DNA of 37,730 nt from Candidatus Hebobacteria bacterium (GCA_029821495.1 JALGTG010000016.1:1-37730), one strand, 5' to 3'; counted from the first letter of the stretch, positions 17,242 through 25,125 are shown. The notes: generated by a model from the sequence alone, not told the origin. A program made the numbers and translations.

Positions 17242-17879
17242 TCTCCCTCACCTTTCATACGCCGATTCACCTTCTCCCACACCTCCCCCGCCAGCCGCCT
17301 CCCCGCATCCAGCCGCGGCGCCATCTCCTGCCGGCACTCCGCGTTGTAGCCATCATCCTTGATATAGGCCAGGTTGATCTCCACGTTCAGTGCCGCGCAC
17401 TCCATGGCCGCCAGCGCGAACTTCGCCGCCACCCCCACGTCGGTAATCAGATTCGGGTTCCCCTTCTCCACCAGCTCCGACGCGATCTCCAACACCCTAT
17501 GACAGGCCCCCACCGCTGCCCTCGGCACCTCCGCCGCCCCCTTCAGTGCCTCCTGCATCGCCGCCCGTCGCGCCGACTTCTGCTCCTCCGTCTCCCGCGG
17601 CATCTTCTGCGCCGCCGCGACCTCGCCATAGGCCTCCGTATCGGCCTGGGTTAGCCGCTCCAGCTCCCCCCGCAGCCGCTCCGACTCCCCGAGCAGACCC
17701 CGAACATCCTCCTCCACATCCGCGAACTTCTCCCTCCCCACCGTGAAGTTCCCCACCATGCTGTTCAGCGCCGAGCCCAGCGCCCCAACCAGCGCCGCCG
17801 CACTGCCCCCTCCGGGGGTCGCCCCCCCGGACGCAAGCGCATCTGTATACGTCCTCAACGGCTCCTCAAGATATCCCAT
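17238..17879 (-). CDS. fchA: Methenyltetrahydrofolate cyclohydrolase (FTCD-C family)
   Basis: 213 residues from the ATG at 17879. A much longer in-frame extension exists, but it runs through palindromic repeats and fhs coding sequence and was rejected. FchA opens 5,10-methenyl-THF to 10-formyl-THF, or the reverse in acetogenesis, and is an all-helical protein of the formiminotransferase-cyclodeaminase C-terminal family. The glycine-rich N-terminal motif LASGGATPGGGSAAALVGAL is diagnostic. GKGNPNLITDVG-like sequence (EKGNPNLITDVGVAAKFAL) and ALNVEINLAYIKD near the C terminus also fit. It overlaps folD by four bases, and the two proteins probably act in series. Confidence 0.92.
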   Translation of the reverse strand: MGYLEEPLRTYTDALASGGATPGGGSAAALVGALGSALNSMVGNFTVGREKFADVEEDVRGLLGESERLRGELERLTQADTEAYGEVAAAQKMPRETEEQKSARRAAMQEALKGAAEVPRAAVGACHRVLEIASELVEKGNPNLITDVGVAAKFALAAMECAALNVEINLAYIKDDGYNAECRQEMAPRLDAGRRLAGEVWEKVNRRMKGEGE

Positions 17880-17890
17880 ACTGCCTCTCT

Positions 17891-17944
17891 GTTCGGCAGG
17901 AGCTTGTCTCCTGCCACTGTAGGGCGGGGTCTCCGCGCCCCGCC
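17891..17944. repeat. Two palindromic repeats between fhs and fchA
   Basis: Two adjacent hairpins fill almost the whole fhs-fchA gap. 17891-17915 begins GTTC and pairs GGCAGGAG with CTCCTGCC. 17918-17944 begins TGTAG and pairs GGCGGGG with CCCCGCC. The same two types occur together inside hypD (24261-24321). Neither has a T-tract on either strand. Confidence 0.8.
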
Positions 17945-17950
17945 ACCCTG

Positions 17951-19645
17951 CTAGAACAACCCCACTACACGACCCTCGCTGTCTATGTCCACCTTCAGCG
18001 CAGCCGGCTTGCTCGGCAGCCCCGGCATCGTGCTGAATGTCCCCAGCAGCGGGTACAGGAACCCCGCGCCCGCGCTCGGCCGGATATCCCTCACCGGCAC
18101 GCGGAATCCCGTCGGCCGGCCTTTCAAGTTCGAATCGTGTGACAGCGACAGGTGCGTCTTCGCCATACAGATCGGCAGCTTGTCCAGCCCCCACCGCGTG
18201 AATGTCTCGATCTTGCGCTCCGCCACCCGATCGTAGTCCACGCCGTCCGCGCCGTAGATCTTCATCGCGATCGCCTCGATCTTCTCCTTGATCGAAGCCT
18301 CGTCCGGGTAGAGCAGCTTGAAGTCCGACGGCTTCTCACACGCCTCGGCCACCGCCTCCGCAAGCTCTGTGCCGCCCTCGCCGCCCTTCGCCCACACCTC
18401 CGAGAGATACGCCCCCTCCGCCCCCGCCGCCACCGCGCGCTCCCGGATCAGCTCCACCTCCGCGTCCGTATCCTCCGTGAACCGGTTCACCGCCACCACC
18501 ACCGGCACGCCGAACAACCGCGCGTTCTCTACATGCTTCTCCAGGTTCGCGCACCCCTTCGCCAGCGCCGGCAAGTTCTCTGCCACCAGCTCCGGCGGCA
18601 GCGGCTTCCCGGGCCTCACGTTCCCCAGCCCTCCGTGCATCTTAAGCGCCCGCACAGTCGCAACGATCACCACACAGTCCGGCACCAGCCCGCTCACGCG
18701 GCACTTGATGTTAAGGAACTTCTCCATCCCGCAGTCCGCTCCGAACCCCGACTCCGTCACCACATAGTCCGCCAGCTTCAACGCAAGCCGATCCGCGATA
18801 ATGGACGAGTTCCCGTGTGCGATGTTCGCGAACGGCCCCGCATGCACGAACACCGGCGTGTTCTCCAGCGTCTGCATCAGCGTCGGCATCAGCGCGTCCT
18901 TCATCAGCACGCACATCGCTCCCGCGGCCCCCAGCTGCTCCGCCGTCACCGGCTCCCCCTCATACGTTTCGGCTACGATGATCCGTCCCAGACGCTCCCG
19001 CAGATCTCTCAGATCGGTGGCCAGCGCCAGGATCGCCATCACCTCGCTCGCCACCGAGATGTCGAATCCCGTCTCCCGCGGCACCCGCGTCTGCCCGCCC
19101 AGCCCCGACACGATGTTGTACACCCCCCACTTGTCGTTAAGGTCGATCACCCGCCGCCACGAGATCGTTCGCGGATCAATGTTCAGCTCGTTCCCGTGCT
19201 TCAAGTGTGCGTCGACCATCGCCGCCAGCAGATTATTCGTGATGCTCACCGCATGCACGTCCCCCGTCAAGTGGAGGTTGAAGTCCTCCATCGGCACCAC
19301 CTGTGAATGTCCCCCGCCGGCCGCCCCGCCCTTGATCCCGAACACCGGACCCAGGCTCGGCTGTCGGATGCACGTCATCACTTTCTTGCCCACCACCCCC
19401 AGCGCCTGAGAAACCCCAATGGTAGTGACCGTCTTCCCCTCCCCCAGCGGCGTCGGCGTGATCGCCGTTACGTCGATGTACTTCCCCGTCGGCCTATCCT
19501 TGAGCCCCGCCAGGACGTCGAGGTGAACCTTCGCCTTCCACTTACCGTACAAGTCTAGGTCGTCTTCCTCAATCCCGACCGCCTCTGCAATCTGCAGGAT
19601 CGGCTTCATCGTCGCCGCTTGGGCGATTTCAAGGTCGCTCTTCAT
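17951..19645 (-). CDS. fhs: Formate--tetrahydrofolate ligase
   Basis: 564 residues, the normal size of bacterial formyl-THF synthetase. It activates formate with ATP to 10-formyl-THF, the entry step of the methyl branch. The P-loop-like TPLGEGKTVTTIGVSQALG lies near residue 65. Other family segments are RQPSLGPVFGIKGGAAGGGH, the LTGDVHAVSITNNLLAAMVD stretch, GETGFDISVASE-type sequence (PRETGFDISVASEVMAILAL), VTESGFGADCGMEKFLNIKC and LPICMAKTHLSLSHD. It lies 51 nt after acsA. No formate dehydrogenase is in the window, so formate must come from elsewhere in the genome or from outside. Confidence 0.97.
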   Translation of the reverse strand: MKSDLEIAQAATMKPILQIAEAVGIEEDDLDLYGKWKAKVHLDVLAGLKDRPTGKYIDVTAITPTPLGEGKTVTTIGVSQALGVVGKKVMTCIRQPSLGPVFGIKGGAAGGGHSQVVPMEDFNLHLTGDVHAVSITNNLLAAMVDAHLKHGNELNIDPRTISWRRVIDLNDKWGVYNIVSGLGGQTRVPRETGFDISVASEVMAILALATDLRDLRERLGRIIVAETYEGEPVTAEQLGAAGAMCVLMKDALMPTLMQTLENTPVFVHAGPFANIAHGNSSIIADRLALKLADYVVTESGFGADCGMEKFLNIKCRVSGLVPDCVVIVATVRALKMHGGLGNVRPGKPLPPELVAENLPALAKGCANLEKHVENARLFGVPVVVAVNRFTEDTDAEVELIRERAVAAGAEGAYLSEVWAKGGEGGTELAEAVAEACEKPSDFKLLYPDEASIKEKIEAIAMKIYGADGVDYDRVAERKIETFTRWGLDKLPICMAKTHLSLSHDSNLKGRPTGFRVPVRDIRPSAGAGFLYPLLGTFSTMPGLPSKPAALKVDIDSEGRVVGLF

Positions 19646-19695
19646 TCCGTCGCGCTCTCCCTCTTTGGCTTCTCTCAGCCGCCTCGGCAGATCAG

Positions 19696-21630
19696 CTAGC
19701 TCGCGGCGGCCGGCTCTTTCTCCTCATACATCATCGGCCGTAACTTCAACGCCGCCCGCTTCTCGTTCATGTGCTCGATCATCATCCGCGCCGCCGCAAT
19801 CGGGTCCTTCTCGAACGCCCACCTCGCCCCCACCTCCTCCTCCATCTCCTTGGTCAGATAGTCGTAGACTGCCTGCGAACCCTCCACCGGCAGCGGCGCC
19901 CCGAACACCGTGAAGATCCCCGAAGCCACGACATACATGCCGATCGAAACCGCCTTCTCCGACATCCACTCCGGCGCCGCCCCCGCCACCGGCAGCTCGC
20001 TGATGTCCTCCCCCAGCCCCCCTTCGTTCACCATCTCACAGCACGCAACCAGAATCCGGCTGTTGTCTACACACGACCCCACGTGCAGCACCGGCGGAAT
20101 CCCTACCGCTTCACAGATCTCCTGCAGCCCGCGTCCCGCATATTCCCGCGCCGCCTCCGGCGCCAGCAGCCCCTCCTTCGCACACGCAATCGCCGAGCAC
20201 CCCGTCTGCACCACCAACACATCGTTCCGGATCAGTTCCTTCACCATCTCCACGTGCCCATAGTCCACCGGCTGCACGTTCGGGTTGCAGCACCCCACCA
20301 CTCCCGCCACCCCTCGCAGTCTCCCCTCGATGATCCCGTTGTTCAGTGGCCGGTACGAAGGCCGGAACCTCCCCCCCAACATCCGAAACACGTACTCCGC
20401 AGTGAATCCGGCCACCAGATCCATCGTGTGCTCGGGGATGTTCACCGACTCCTTCTTCCGCTCTGGGAACTTCTCTATCGCAGCGCTCACAATCTCCCGC
20501 GCCACCTCCAGCGCGCGCTCCTCGTCGAACTCGATATGGCGTGCCCCCGGGATCCTGCCTTTGGGAGACGTAGTGATCAGCTCGCTGTGGAAGCACTTAG
20601 CCGCCTCCCCCAGCCCCGGCATCAAACACTGAACGTCCACCACCATCGCCTCCACCGCACCGGTCGCCAGCGCCAGCTCCTGCTGCAGGAAGTGCCCCGC
20701 CGACGGAATCCCCTGCCGCATAAGGATCTCGTTCGCCGTGCAGCAGATCCCGCTCAGCTGAATCCCCTTCGCCCCCTTCTCTTCAGCCAGCTTCAGCAGC
20801 TCGGGCTCGCGCGAAGCCTCTACAATCATCTCCGACAGTATCGGCTCGTGCCCGTGCACCACGATGTTGACCTTGTCCTCGCTCAGAACCCCCAGGTTCA
20901 CCTTCGCCCGAATCGGAACCGGCGACCCCAGCATCACGTCCTGCAGGTCTGTCCCGATCATCGAACCGCCCCACCCATCGCTGAGCGCGGTCCGGATCCC
21001 ATGGCGCAGGATGTTGCGGTAGTCCGCGTCGACCCCTATATGCGTCCGGTGCATGCACTCCACGATCTCCCGGTCGATCCCCCGCGGCATCACCCCCGCC
21101 TTCCGCCACACCTCCTGTCGCGGCTCCGGGGCCCGCGCCATTAGCTTCAACTCCCCCCCTTGCTGCCCGAACTCCGCTAGCGCTCGCTCCGCCAATCCCA
21201 GCGCAATCTCCCCCGACGACTTCCCCTCCGTCTCCACTCCATATTCCGCCGCCACCTGCCGCAGCTTCACCTCGTCCTTGATCCCGTAGTCCTTCGCCTT
21301 CCCCTCCGCCATCAGCATGAACGTATGGGCCACATCTCGGCCGTGGTCCGAGTGAGCGGCCGCCCCGCCGGCGATCATCCTCAACAGATTTCGGGCCACA
21401 ATCGTGTCCGCGGTCGCACCGCACACCCCGATCTTCTCTCCCTTCGAGGTGGTAATCGCCCGACACGGACCCATACTGCACAGACGACAGCAAATCCCTT
21501 GCTTGCCAAAGCGGCACTGCGGCTGCTGCAACTCCCAGCGATCCAGCGCCGTTAACATCTCCGCCGCCTCCGCCGCGCCCAGCGCCTGCTGGCTTGCCAC
21601 GTCTCTCATCCGCTCTGCGTTATCACCCAT
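19696..21630 (-). CDS. acsA: Anaerobic Ni carbon monoxide dehydrogenase
   Basis: 644 residues from the ATG at 21630, with GGAG 9 nt upstream; a TTG at 21645 would add five residues. AcsA/CooS reduces CO2 to CO at the Ni-4Fe-4S C-cluster and hands CO to AcsB. The N-terminal cluster region reads QCRFGKQGICCRLCSMGPCR and supplies the B- and D-cluster cysteines. C-cluster and proton-path segments include IVVHGHEPILSEMI, LSGICCTANEILMRQG, GVVGCCNPNVQPVDYGH, VQTGCSAIACAKEGLL and VLHVGSCVDNSRIL. The gene heads the run of Wood-Ljungdahl genes and follows cooT. Confidence 0.97.
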   Translation of the reverse strand: MGDNAERMRDVASQQALGAAEAAEMLTALDRWELQQPQCRFGKQGICCRLCSMGPCRAITTSKGEKIGVCGATADTIVARNLLRMIAGGAAAHSDHGRDVAHTFMLMAEGKAKDYGIKDEVKLRQVAAEYGVETEGKSSGEIALGLAERALAEFGQQGGELKLMARAPEPRQEVWRKAGVMPRGIDREIVECMHRTHIGVDADYRNILRHGIRTALSDGWGGSMIGTDLQDVMLGSPVPIRAKVNLGVLSEDKVNIVVHGHEPILSEMIVEASREPELLKLAEEKGAKGIQLSGICCTANEILMRQGIPSAGHFLQQELALATGAVEAMVVDVQCLMPGLGEAAKCFHSELITTSPKGRIPGARHIEFDEERALEVAREIVSAAIEKFPERKKESVNIPEHTMDLVAGFTAEYVFRMLGGRFRPSYRPLNNGIIEGRLRGVAGVVGCCNPNVQPVDYGHVEMVKELIRNDVLVVQTGCSAIACAKEGLLAPEAAREYAGRGLQEICEAVGIPPVLHVGSCVDNSRILVACCEMVNEGGLGEDISELPVAGAAPEWMSEKAVSIGMYVVASGIFTVFGAPLPVEGSQAVYDYLTKEMEEEVGARWAFEKDPIAAARMMIEHMNEKRAALKLRPMMYEEKEPAAAS

Positions 21631-21787
21631 CCTGTATTGCTCCAAGGCGTCTTTCGCTGTTTCTCATCCCGCGGCCACACAAACACGCCTGATCCCCAGG
21701 CGCGCCCATGCCCCGCGGTCCTTCATGGCGGCTCTTACCACCTTGACTTACCCCGCTCGGGCCACCACATATCCCCCAGCCGCGCCA

Positions 21788-21979
21788 TCATGGCAGTGGC
21801 TCCAATACTACGCGATGCTTCAGCAGATCGATGTCCTTGATCCGTCCCCGTACATGCGCCTGTTCCCCAAACAGAGTCGCGAGCCGGTACCCGTCCCCCT
21901 CTGGCCTAATGGACGTCACGTCCTCCAGCACCAGCTCTTCACCTTCTGCTGTCGCAAGAAAAACCTTGGACTCGCACAT
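21788..21979 (-). CDS. cooT: CooT-family small nickel-binding protein
   Basis: 63 residues from the ATG at 21979. CooT proteins are small cytoplasmic nickel binders linked to CODH maturation, with an N-terminal Met-Cys that takes part in nickel binding. Here the protein begins MCESKVFLATAEGEELVLED and continues with LATLFGEQAHVRGRIKDID and HRVVLEPLP, a compact beta-barrel pattern. An upstream in-frame start adding 16 residues was rejected because CooT proteins begin at Met-Cys, and GGAG stands just before this ATG. It lies 157 nt upstream of acsA on the same strand, which strongly supports a role in supplying nickel to AcsA. Confidence 0.85.
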   Translation of the reverse strand: MCESKVFLATAEGEELVLEDVTSIRPEGDGYRLATLFGEQAHVRGRIKDIDLLKHRVVLEPLP

Positions 21980-22252
21980 CTCTCCACTGCACGCGCGCTC
22001 GGCCACTGCTGCAAGCACACCGGCCAATCGCGGAAACGGTCACTGCGGCGGATGTCGCCCTGCGTGGTCGCTCCGTTGGCATTCACACAGAACTGCCCGA
22101 CCCCGCGGCCGGGCTGATCCTGGGCACACGCCAATCGTCCTCACTACTTCGCCCCCACCCCGCCATTTCCCTCTCCCCCTCGCCCCGGAAATCGCGCCCC
22201 GCGTGGCGCGAGCATGCCATTGCATGGCCGCCGCCGCTTCCGCGCACGCCCC
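21980..22252. other. Gap between hypE and cooT, no feature recognised
   Basis: Short GC-rich frames are present but lack a recognisable product. I looked for cobalamin, nickel and THF riboswitch signatures and for CODH-type regulator sites and saw none that I can support. It could contain the promoter of cooT-acsA, since this is the longest gap ahead of the Wood-Ljungdahl run. Confidence 0.3.
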
Positions 22253-23404
22253 TCAGCAAATCCGCGGCATCTGCTCCCCAACGTGACGGTCCAGAATCCG
22301 CCGCGTCCCCAACACCGTCCGCAGCAGCACCCTCCCCCCGCGGCCCTCGCTCACCCGCCCGATCACCGCCGCCTCTCCGCCCAACGCGTGCCCCCGCAGC
22401 ACACCCAAGGCCGCCTCCGCCTCCCCCTCTCCCACCATCACCACCATCTTCCCCTCATTCGCGGCATACAACGCGTCCAGCCCCAGCAGCTCGCACGCCG
22501 CCGCCACGCTCTCCCGCACCGGCACCGCCGACTCCTCGATCTCGACCTCCACCCTCGACTGCCGCGCGATCTCGTTCAAAGCCGTCGCCAGCCCTCCCCG
22601 CGTCGGATCTCGCAGCACGTGCACACCAGATACGGCCGCCAGCAGCTCCGCCACCATACCTGCCAGCGGCGCGCAATCGCTCACAATCGCAGACTCGAAC
22701 TCCAGCCCCTCCCTCTTCGACAACACCGCCAGCCCGTGATCCCCGACGGGGCCGCTTACCAGCACCACATCCCCCGGTCGCGCCCCGGCCCCTGAAACCT
22801 CCACCCCGTCCGCCACCTCGCCCACCCCGGAAGTCGTGACATACACCCGATCCGCGCTCCCCACCGGCACCACCTTCGTATTCACCCCGGCCTCCGCCGC
22901 CGTCCCAGCCATCGACTCCACCACCCGCTCCAGCTCCGAAATCAGCAGCCCCTCCTCCAGGATGAAGCTCGCGCTCAACGCCACCGGCCGCGCCCCCGCC
23001 GCCGCCAGATCGTTCACCGTCCCACACACCGCCAGCTTCCCAATGTCCCCACCCGGGAAGAAGATCGGATCAACCACGAACGCATCCGTCGTGAACACCA
23101 AGCGAGTGCTGTTCTGTAGGGCGGGTATGTCGGCCGCCGAAGGCGGACGCATGCCCGCCGGCCGTTGCCGTTCTCCGCGTCGGGCCTGGCCATGCCCGCC
23201 GGCCGTTCCCGTAGGGCAGGAGCGTGTCTCCTGCCCACCTCCCCCCCGTTCGGCAGGAGCTTGCTCCTGCCCAAAGAGGATCCGCGCGCTATCATCCCCC
23301 GCCGGCTCCCCCGTCCCCAGACGTGACACAAACACGCCCTCCACCAACTCCCCCATCAACTCCCCCCCATCCCCATGCGCCAGCAGCACCCGCTCCTCGC
23401 TCAC
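22253..23404 (-). CDS. hypE: Hydrogenase maturation protein HypE with repeat-derived insert
   Basis: 383 residues, about 50 more than usual. HypE dehydrates the carbamoyl group received from HypF to the cyanide ligand of the [NiFe] site, ending on its C-terminal cysteine (here PRIC). The start is a GTG at 23404 overlapping the hypD stop (GTGA), with AGGAG 8 nt upstream. The N terminus ERVLLAHGDGGELMGELVEG and later FTTDAFVVDPIFFPGGDIGK, SASFILEEGLL and VLRDPTRGGLATAL are typical. Residues about 43-97 are encoded by palindromic repeats inserted in frame between DDSARI and RLVFTTD. The family's TGDTKVV motif is reduced to NTKVV after EAG, a loss in the nucleotide site. Confidence 0.92.
   Translation of the reverse strand: MSEERVLLAHGDGGELMGELVEGVFVSRLGTGEPAGDDSARILFGQEQAPAERGGGGQETRSCPTGTAGGHGQARRGERQRPAGMRPPSAADIPALQNSTRLVFTTDAFVVDPIFFPGGDIGKLAVCGTVNDLAAAGARPVALSASFILEEGLLISELERVVESMAGTAAEAGVNTKVVPVGSADRVYVTTSGVGEVADGVEVSGAGARPGDVVLVSGPVGDHGLAVLSKREGLEFESAIVSDCAPLAGMVAELLAAVSGVHVLRDPTRGGLATALNEIARQSRVEVEIEESAVPVRESVAAACELLGLDALYAANEGKMVVMVGEGEAEAALGVLRGHALGGEAAVIGRVSEGRGGRVLLRTVLGTRRILDRHVGEQMPRIC
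23111..23272. repeat. Array of palindromic repeats inside hypE
   Basis: Four elements lie end to end: 23111-23165 (TGTAGGGCGGG lead, long stem closing with CATGCCCGCC, suffix GGCCGTT), a degenerate relative to 23207, 23208-23236 (GGGCAGGAG with CTCCTGCCC) and 23247-23272 (GGCAGGAG with CTCCTGCC). The whole tract is free of stops in the hypE frame and equals about 55 codons. Confidence 0.8.
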
Positions 23405-24564
23405 CGATCCATCTCCTGCCCTCGATACCGATACCACGCCTGACACGCCCCCTCGCTCGACACCATACACGCCCCCACCGGCCTCCTCGGCATGCACTCC
23501 CTCCCGAACAGCCCGCACTCCGGTGGCTCTATCGCTCCCCTCAGCACATCCCCGCACCGGCACCCGGCCGGCTCCGCCGACGCAGGCAACTTCACCTCGA
23601 ACCGCCGCGCCGCATCGAACTCCGCCAGCCCCTCCGCCAGCTCATACCCGCTCCCCGCTATCGTCCCCAGCCCCCTCCAACGCGTGTCCGCCACCCGGAA
23701 CACCTCTGCCATCATCTCTTGCGCCTTCCGGTTCCCCTCCGGTCGCACCGCGCGCTTGTACTCAATCTCCACCTCCGCGCGCCCCTCCGCGATCTGCGCC
23801 AGCAGCATCCGCACTGCCCCCAACACATCCGCCGCCTCGAATCCCGCCACCACACACGGCTTCCCTGGCCGGGCAGGCCCCCGCGCCGCCACCGGCCCAT
23901 AGGCCTCGCTTCCTATAATCACGCTCACATGCCCCGGACAGATGAACCCATCGATCTTGACATCCGACTCGAGCAGAGCCGTCATCGCTGGCGGAATCAG
24001 CTTGTGCGCGCACAGCACCGAGAAGTTCCCCAGTCCCCTCCGCTTCGCTTCCAGTATCGCGAGCGCTACCGCCGGCGCCGTCGTCTCAAAGCCGATCCCG
24101 AAGAACACCACCTCCTTCGCCGGCTCCCGCGCCGCCGCCTCCACCGCGTCCATCGGCGAGTATACGACCAGCACCTCCGCCCCCTCCGCCCGCGCCTGCT
24201 CCAGGCTCTTCTCCGTCCCCGGCACCCGCACCATATCCCCGAACGTCGCCAGCCTCACACTGTAGGGCGGGGTCTCCGCGCCCCGCCGTCCGGTCCGTTC
24301 GGCAGGAGCTTGCCTCCTGCCACTTCCCCCCAGCGCGATGAAGAAGTCAATCTGCTCCTGCGGAGTCACACACACCGGGCACCCCGGCCCCGAAATCAAC
24401 CTCACCCCCTCCGGCAGCGCCTCCCGTATCCCGTGCCGCGCAATCGCCACCGTGTGCGTCCCACACACCTCCATCAACGTCGCTGGCGGAGCATCCATCC
24501 TCCTCAACCGCTCCGCCATCCTCCGCACCAACTCCGGTCGCCTAAGCTCGCTCAGCCTATCCAT
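23401..24564 (-). CDS. hypD: Hydrogenase maturation protein HypD with repeat-derived insert
   Basis: 387 residues, about 20 more than usual. HypD is the [4Fe-4S] scaffold on which, with HypC, the Fe(CN)2CO unit is built. Seen are MEVCGTHTVAIARHGI (first essential cysteine), LISGPGCPVCVTPQEQID, ATFGDMVRVPG, FFGIGFETTAP, FICPGHVSVIIGSEAY and cluster cysteines near the C terminus (AGCRCGD, PPECGLFGRECMPRRPVGAC). Residues about 80-102 come from two palindromic repeats between FFIALG and VRLATFGD, on a loop between conserved blocks. The ATG at 24564 follows a repeat by only a few bases. Its stop overlaps the hypE GTG start. Confidence 0.93.
   Translation of the reverse strand: MDRLSELRRPELVRRMAERLRRMDAPPATLMEVCGTHTVAIARHGIREALPEGVRLISGPGCPVCVTPQEQIDFFIALGGSGRRQAPAERTGRRGAETPPYSVRLATFGDMVRVPGTEKSLEQARAEGAEVLVVYSPMDAVEAAAREPAKEVVFFGIGFETTAPAVALAILEAKRRGLGNFSVLCAHKLIPPAMTALLESDVKIDGFICPGHVSVIIGSEAYGPVAARGPARPGKPCVVAGFEAADVLGAVRMLLAQIAEGRAEVEIEYKRAVRPEGNRKAQEMMAEVFRVADTRWRGLGTIAGSGYELAEGLAEFDAARRFEVKLPASAEPAGCRCGDVLRGAIEPPECGLFGRECMPRRPVGACMVSSEGACQAWYRYRGQEMDR
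24261..24321. repeat. Palindromic repeat pair inside hypD
   Basis: 24261-24287 pairs GGCGGGG with CCCCGCC after TGTAG; 24297-24321 pairs GGCAGGAG with CTCCTGCC after GTTC. It is the same pair, in reverse order, as the fhs-fchA gap. In the hypD frame they read GRRQAPAE and RGAETPPYS. Confidence 0.85.
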
Positions 24565-24568
24565 TGCC

Positions 24569-24714
24569 GTTCTGTAGGGCGGGCACACCGATGCCCGCCG
24601 GCCGTTCTGTTGGGCAGGGGCTTGCCCCTGCCATTGTAGGGCGGGGTCTCCTGACCCCGCCGCCTCCCCTCGTTCGGCAGGAGCTTGTCCGCCTCGGGCG
24701 GGCTTGCCTCCTGC
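24569..24714. repeat. Repeat array filling the hypC-hypD gap
   Basis: Four elements occupy nearly the whole gap. 24569-24605 has TGTAGGGCGGG and GCCCGCC with suffix GGCCGTT. 24605-24632 pairs GGCAGGGG with CCCCTGCC. 24635-24661 pairs GCGGGGTC with GACCCCGC. 24672-24714 is a GGCAGGAG/CTCCTGCC element whose loop is split by a second small hairpin (CCGCC-TCG-GGCGG) flanked by GCTTG on both sides. Confidence 0.8.
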
Positions 24715-24724
24715 CCCATACGCC

Positions 24725-24946
24725 TCAATCGCTCACCCCGCCAAACATCTCCTCAAACAACCTCAACGTCTCCTTCGCCTCCTCCGGCTCCAGCCTCTCT
24801 ATCGCAATCCCCGCGTGCACGATCACATAATCCCCAACCTCAACCTCCACCAGATCAATGCGCGCCGCTCTGCGCACGCCCCCCTCCTCCACCTGCGCAA
24901 CCGGCCCCTCTATCTCAACCACCTTCATCGGCACCGCCAAACACAT
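24725..24946 (-). CDS. hypC: Hydrogenase maturation chaperone HypC
   Basis: 73 residues, the normal size. HypC chaperones the large subunit and, with HypD, carries iron during cofactor assembly. The essential N-terminal cysteine follows the start Met (MCLAVPMKVVEIEG), and the compact beta-barrel continues with VGDYVIVHAGIAIERL and EAKETLRLFEEM. It lies between hypF and hypD, the usual hypFCDE order. Both flanking gaps consist of palindromic repeats. A GGGAG site stands about 11 nt upstream of the ATG. Confidence 0.95.
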   Translation of the reverse strand: MCLAVPMKVVEIEGPVAQVEEGGVRRAARIDLVEVEVGDYVIVHAGIAIERLEPEEAKETLRLFEEMFGGVSD

Positions 24947-24966
24947 CAGCCTACACTCCCGCTTAC

Positions 24967-24993
24967 TGTAGGGCGCGGTCTCCCGACCGCGCC
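24967..24993. repeat. Palindromic repeat upstream of hypC (GGCGCGGTC stem)
   Basis: TGTAG lead-in, then a perfect 9-bp stem GGCGCGGTC / GACCGCGCC around a 4-nt loop. The stem sequence differs from the GGCGGGG copies on both arms at once, so pairing is kept. Confidence 0.85.
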
Positions 24994-25009
24994 GCCATCC
25001 CCTGTCTTG

Positions 25010-25099
25010 TCATTCTGAGCCACACGCCAATAATCCCGCCGCCGCAACCACCGCCTGCCCCAAACTCATCCCCCCATCATTCGGCGGTACCTCCCTTCT
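25010..25099 (-). pseudogene. Orphan second copy of the hypF 3' end
   Basis: This stretch encodes REVPPNDGGMSLGQAVVAA followed by AGLLACGSE and a TGA. The last 18 residues of the shared block match the real HypF C terminus exactly. It lies just downstream of the hypF stop, beyond a palindromic repeat, and in another frame relative to hypF, so it cannot be read through. Eleven of the 18 shared codons differ and every difference is synonymous. There is no ribosome site or usable start. It is best called a gene fragment left by recombination with another hypF. Confidence 0.7.
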
Positions 25100-25100
25100 T

Positions 25101-25124
25101 GTTGGGCAGGAGCTTGCTCCTGCC
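25101..25124. repeat. Palindromic repeat directly after hypF
   Basis: GTTGG lead-in with GGCAGGAG pairing to CTCCTGCC. It sits between the hypF stop at 25126 and the orphan hypF tail, marking the junction of the duplication. Confidence 0.85.
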
Positions 25125-25125
25125 A

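Noticed and set aside
17880-18194. N-terminal extension of FchA of about 105 residues
   Set aside because: It runs through palindromic repeats and antisense-frame fhs sequence; the family start is the ATG at 17879.
21980-22252. Riboswitch or small gene upstream of cooT
   Set aside because: No conserved riboswitch core and no frame with both a start signal and a recognisable product.
24569-24714. Transcription terminators in the hyp gaps
   Set aside because: The hairpins lack a T-tract on either strand and the same elements occur inside open genes.
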